A stretch of DNA of 64,000 nucleotides, from the NCBI RefSeq assembly GCF_029784155.1, contig NC_073693.1:182177802-182241801 (forward strand). The letters run 5' to 3'. This stretch comes from Uranotaenia lowii (taxonomy: Eukaryota > Arthropoda > Insecta > Diptera > Culicidae). The position numbers and the translations under genes are program-made. Shown here in pieces: positions 59,594 to 64,000 of the stretch (positions are counted from its first letter, which is position 1; each line of letters begins with the position of its first letter). The notes beneath the pieces are model-generated. The model searched no databases. It was not told the origin of the DNA and worked only from the letters and a program-made list of their open reading frames with translations.

Positions 59594-62368
59594 ATGTATG
59601 CTTCTTCCAAGAGCGTCAGATTTGTCAATTATTTCAAAATTCCGATCGTGGCTGCGTCCTGTCGAAGAAAGTTGCCATCCAAAATGTGTTTAATCAACTT
59701 GGATCTGAACGGAATGTTCGATTTAGAGCTCACCGTTGCCAAAAGAATTGATACAAATCAATTCTGTAGTTCTCCTTTAATTGTATAAGAAATGGTTGCG
59801 TCCTGAAAATGTATGCTTCTTCCAAGAGCGTCAGATTTGTCAATTATTTCAAAATTCCGATCGTGGCTGCGTCCTGTAGAAGAAAACTGTCATCCAAAAG
59901 GTGTTTGGTCAACTTGGATCTGAACGGAATGTTCGATTTAGAACTCACCGTTGCCAAAAGAATTGATACAAATCAATTCTGTAGCTCTCCTTTAATTGTA
60001 TAAGAAATGGCTGCGTCCTGACAATGTATGCTTCTTCCAAGAGCGTTAGATTTGTCAATTATTTCAAAATTCCGATCGTGGCTGCGTCCTGTCGAAGAAA
60101 ATTGCCATCCAAAATGTGTTTGGTCAACTTGGATCTGAACGGAATGTTCGATTTGGAGCTCACCGTTGCCGAAAGAATTGATACAAATCAATTCTGTAGC
60201 TCTCCTTTAATTGTATAAGAAATGGCTGCGTCCTGACAATGTATGCTTCTTCCAAGAGCGTCAGATTTGCCAATTATTTCAAAATTCCGATCGTGGCTGC
60301 GTCCTGTAGAAGAAAATTGCCATCCAAAAGGTGTTTGGTCTACTTGGATCTGAACGGAATGTTCGATTTAGAGCTCACCGTTGCCAAAAGAATTGATACA
60401 AATCAATTCTGTAGCTCTCCTTTAATTGTATAAGAAATGGCTGCGTCCTGACAATGTATGCTTCTTCCAAGAGCGTCAGATTTGCCAATTATTTCAAAAT
60501 TCCGATCGTGGCTGCGTCCTGTAAAAGAAAATTGCCGTCCAAAATGTGTTTGGTCAACTTGGATCTGAACAGAATGTTCGAATAAGAGCTCACCGTTGCC
60601 AAAAGAATTGATACAAATCAATTCTGTAGCTCTCCTTTAATTGTACAAGAAATGGCTGCGTCCTGACAATGTATGCTTCTTCCAAGAGCGTCAGATTTGT
60701 CAATTATTTCAAAATTCCGATCGTGGCTGCGTCCTGTCGAAGAAAATTGCCATCCAAAATGTGTTTAATCAACTTGGATCTGAACGGAATGTTCGATTTA
60801 GAGCTCACCGTTGCCAAAAGAATTGATACAAATCAATTCTGTAGTTCTCCTTTAATTGTATAAGAAATGGTTGCGTCCTGAAAATGTCTGCTTCTTCCAA
60901 GAGCGTCAGATTTGTCAATTATTTCAAAATTCCGATCGTGGCTGCGTCCTGTAGAAGAAAACTGTCATCCAAAAGGTGTTTGGTCAACTTGGATCTGAAC
61001 GGAATGTTCGATTTAGAGCTCACCGTTGCCGAAAGAATTGATACAAATCAATTCTGTAGCTCTCCTTTAATTGTATAAGAAATGGCTGCGTCCTGACAAT
61101 GTCTGCTTCTTCCAAGAGCGTCAGATTTGTCAATTATTTCAAAATTCTCATTGTGGCTGCGTCCTGTACAAGAAAGTTGCCATCCAAAATGTGTTTGGTC
61201 AACTTGGATCTGAACGGAATGTTCGATTTAGAGCTCACCGTTGCCAAAAGAATTGATACAAATCAATTCTGTAGCTCTCCTTTAATTGTGTAATAAATGG
61301 CTGCGTCCTGACAATGTATGCTTCTTCCAAGAGCGTCAGATTTGCCAATTATTTCAAAATTCCGATCGTGGCTGCGTCCTGTAAAAGAAAATTGCCGTCC
61401 AAAATGTGTTTGGTCAACTTGGATCTGAACGGAATGTTCGAATAAGAGCTCACCGTTGCCAAAAGAATTGATACAAATCAATTCTGTAGCTCTCCTTTAA
61501 TTGTACAAGAAATGGCTGCGTCCTGACAATGTATGCTTCTTCCAAGAGCGTCAGATTTGTCAATTATTTCAAAATTCCGATCGTGGCTGCGTCCTGTCGA
61601 AGAAAATTGCCATCCAAAATGTGTTTAATCAACTTGGATCTGAACGGAATGTTCGATTTAGAGCTCACCGTTGCCAAAAGAATTGATACAAATCAATTCT
61701 GTAGTTCTCCTTTAATTGTATAAGAAATGGTTGCGTCCTGAAAATGTATGCTTCTTCCAAGAGCGTCAGATTTGTCAATTATTTCAAAATTCCGATCGTG
61801 GCTGCGTCCTGTAGAAGAAAACTGTCATCCAAAAGGTGTTTGGTCAACTTGGATCTGAACGGAATGTTCGATTTAGAGCTCACCGTTGCCAAAAGAATTG
61901 ATACAAATCAATTCTGTAGCTCTCCTTTAATTGTATAAGAAATGGCTGCGTCCTGACAATGTATGCTTCTTCCAAGAGCGTTAGATTTGTCAATTATTTC
62001 AAAATTCCGATCGTGGCTGCGTCCTGTCGAAGAAAATTGCCATCCAAAATGTGTTTGGTCAACTTGGATCTGAACGGAATGTTCGATTTAGAGCTCACCG
62101 TTGCCGAAAGAATTGATACAAATCAATTCTGTAGCTCTCCTTTAATTGTATAAGAAATGGCTGCGTCCTGACAATGTATGCTTCTTCCAAGAGCGTCAGA
62201 TTTGCCAATTATTTCAAAATTCCGATCGTGGCTGCGTCCTGTAGAAGAAAATTGCCATCCAAAAGGTGTTTGGTCAACTTGGATCTGAACGGAATGTTCG
62301 ATTTAGAGCTCACCGTTGCCAAAAGAATTGATACAAATCAATTCTGTAGCTCTCCTTTAATTGTATAA
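59594..62368. repeat. Local rearranged satellite B cluster (860-bp and 1,935-bp repeats)
   Basis: A run of monomers marked by GTGTTTAATC, then AGAAAACTGTCATCC, recurs three times (59594, 60669 and 61529). The unit at 60454-61078 recurs 860 bp downstream (four monomers), including a preceding CGAATAAGAGCTC monomer. The run 59594-60433 recurs 1,935 bp downstream (nine monomers), including the GCCGAAAGAATTG monomer at 60024 and 61959. These are nested small-scale duplications. Confidence 0.8.
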
Positions 62369-64000
62369 GAATTGGCTGCGTCCTGACAATGTCTGCTTCT
62401 TCCAAGAGCGTCAGATTTGTCAATTATTTCAAAATTCCGATCGTGGCTGCGTCCTGTAGAAGAAAATTGTCATCCAAAAGGTGTTTGGTCAACTTGGATC
62501 TGAACGGAATGTTCGATTTAGAGCTCACCGTTGCCAAAAGAATTGATACAAATCAATTCTGTAGCTCTCCTTTAATTGTATAAGAAATGGCTGCGTCCTG
62601 ATAATGTCTGCTTCTTCCAAGAGCGTCAGATTTGTCAATTATTTCAAAATTCTCATTGTGGCTGCGTCCTGTATAAGAAAGTTGCCATCCAAAATGTGTT
62701 TGGTCAACTTGGATCTGAACGGAATGTTCGATTTAGAGCTCACCGTTGCCAAAAGAATTGATACAAATCAATTCTGTAGCTCTCCTTTAATTGTGTAAGA
62801 AATGGCTGCGTCCTGACAATGTATGCTTCTTCCAAGAGCGTCAGATTTGCCAATTATTTCAAAATTCCGATCGTGGCTGCGTCCTGTAGAAGAAAATTGT
62901 CATCCAAAAGGTGTTTGGTCAACTTGGATCTGAACGGAATGTTCGATTTAGAGCTCACCGTTGCCAAAAGAATTGATACAAATCAATTCTGTAGCTCTCC
63001 TTTAATTGTATAAGAAATGGCTGCGTCCTGATAATGTCTGCTTCTTCCAAGAGCGTCAGATTTGTCAATTATTTCAAAATTCTCATTGTGGCTGCGTCCT
63101 GTACAAGAAAGTTGCCATCCAAAATGTGTTTGGTCAACTTGGATCTGAACGGAATGTTCGATTTAGAGCTCACCGTTGCCAAAAGAATTGATACAAATCA
63201 ATTCTGTAGCTCTCCTTTAATTGTGTAATAAATGGCTGCGTCCTGACAATGTATGCTTCTTCCAAGAGCGTCAGATTTGCCAATTTTTTCAAAATTCCGA
63301 TCGTGGCTGCGTCCTGTAAAAGAAAATTGCCGTCCAAAATGTGTTTGGTCAACTTGGATCTGAACAGAATGTTCGAATAAGAGCTCACCGTTGCCAAATG
63401 AATTGATACAAATCAATTCTGTAGCTCTCCTTTAATTGTATAAGAAATGGCTGCGTCCTGACAATGTATGCTTCTTCCAAGAGCGTTAGATTTGTCAATT
63501 ATTTCAAAATTCCGATCGTGGCTGCGTCCTGTAGAAGAAAATTGTCATCCAAAAGGTGTTTGGTCAACTTGGATCTGAACGGAATGTTCGATTTAGATCT
63601 CACCGTTGCCAAAAGAACTGATACAAATCAATTCTGTAGCTCTCCTTTAATTGTATAAGAAATGGCTGCGTCCTGACAATGTATGCTTCTTCCAAGAGCG
63701 TTAGATTTGTCAATTATTTCAAAATTCCGATCGTGGCTGCGTCCTGTAGAGGAAAATTGTCATCCAAAAGGTGTTTGTTCAACTTGGATCTGAACGGAAT
63801 GTTCGATTTAGAGCTCACCGTTGCCAAAAAAATTGATACAAATCAATTCTGTAGCTTTCCTTTAATTGTATAAGAAATGGCTGCGTCCTGACAATGTATG
63901 CTTCTTCCAAAAGCGTTAGATTTGTCAATTATTTCAAAATTCCGATCGTGGCTGCGTCCTGTAGAAGAAAATTGTCATCCAAAAGGTGTTTGGTCAACTT

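Larger units (their letters stand above)
7472..64000. repeat. Satellite B tandem array (215-bp monomer, about 250 copies)
   Basis: Nearly all landmarks recur at exact multiples of 215 bp. A monomer, starting from the palindrome, reads: GAATTGATACAAATCAATTC, TGTAGCTCTCCTTTAATTG, TATAAGAAATGGCTGCGTCC, TGACAATGTATGCTTCTTCC, AAGAGCGTCAGATTTG, CAATTATTTCAAAATT, GTGGCTGCGTCCTG, AAGAAAATTG, ATCCAAAA, GTGTTTGGTCAACTTGG, ATCTGAACGGAATGTTCGAT and TTAGAGCTCACCGTTGCC. After subtracting the two inserted elements, about 54.6 kb remain, or roughly 254 monomers. Two main subfamilies differ at linked sites. One has GATAATGTCTGC, TTCTCATTG, TACAAGAAAGTTGCC and AAAATGTG. The other has GACAATGTATGC, TTCCGATCG, TAGAAGAAAATTGTC and AAAAGGTG. 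Variants with TCGAAG or TAAAAG also occur. The array continues past the right edge. The monomer is not divisible by three, so the 61-73-residue open frames it creates cannot run on from copy to copy. Confidence 0.98.

Noticed and set aside
7508..63873. Hundreds of overlapping plus-strand open frames of about 61-133 residues, one or two per 215-bp monomer
   Set aside because: They are by-products of the repeat. The monomer is 215 bp, not a multiple of three. Subfamily differences mostly change residues (V/A, P/L, R/T, S/P, R/M). Frames are freely broken or fused by indels, and no promoter or known domain is visible.
7472..64000. CRISPR-like array
   Set aside because: The repeat unit is a continuous 215 bp with no unique spacers, and there are no cas genes.
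7472..64000. CENP-B box in satellite B
   Set aside because: I searched by eye for the TTCG-N4-A-N2-CGGG core in the consensus monomer and did not find it; GTTCGATTTAGAGCTC does not fit.
1..64000. Common origin of satellites A and B
   Set aside because: Shared words such as GTTTGGTC and the dyad core are short and out of order. No extended alignment is visible by eye.

Overview
This window is eukaryotic satellite DNA. I find no protein-coding gene, tRNA, rRNA or CRISPR array that I can defend. The evidence is two abutting tandem-repeat families with long monomers (about 330 bp and 215 bp), unequal-crossover products at several scales, and a short non-autonomous DNA transposon with inverted termini and a 9-bp target-site duplication. 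This is typical of centromeric, pericentromeric or heterochromatic-knob DNA. The base composition is AT-rich and I cannot name the species; an invertebrate genome is a guess only.

Layout. (1) 1-7471: satellite A, about 22 degenerate monomers of roughly 330 bp with long T tracts and many small indels. It includes an 834-bp block present twice (1-834 and 2614-3447) that carries two heavily shortened monomers. (2) 7471/7472: an abrupt A/B junction that falls exactly at the first base of a palindrome found in every B monomer. (3) 7472-64000: satellite B, roughly 250 head-to-tail copies of a 215-bp monomer, much more homogeneous than A. The monomers fall into a few subfamilies with linked diagnostic sites, often alternating. 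Recurrent 168-bp monomers carry a 47-bp deletion. (4) Higher-order structure in B: blocks between about 10.1 and 18.2 kb recur between about 18.7 and 27.3 kb at shifting offsets of 8.0-9.9 kb. A diagnostic monomer recurs every 8.2-10.4 kb. (5) About 36.85-57.6 kb: two head-to-tail copies of a 10,369-bp block (43 full-length-type monomers, one 168-bp monomer and one inserted element with its target-site duplication), with only about ten differences found by eye. (6) The inserted element (44644-45605 and its copy 55013-55974) is 962 bp. Its inverted arms are made of short degenerate sub-repeats and flank a GC-rich core full of hairpins. (7) 57.6-64 kb: further B monomers with a local 860-bp/1,935-bp rearrangement and a small insertion that looks copied from the inverted local sequence.

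The 61-73-residue open frames that recur through B are by-products of the repeat and are not annotated as genes: the monomer is not a multiple of three, and the differences between subfamilies mostly change amino acids. The most interesting material is structural: the conserved 8-bp-stem palindrome in B and a related dyad in A, the junction at the palindrome, the very recent 10.4-kb duplication carrying the foldback-like element, and two micro-inversion/templated-insertion scars.
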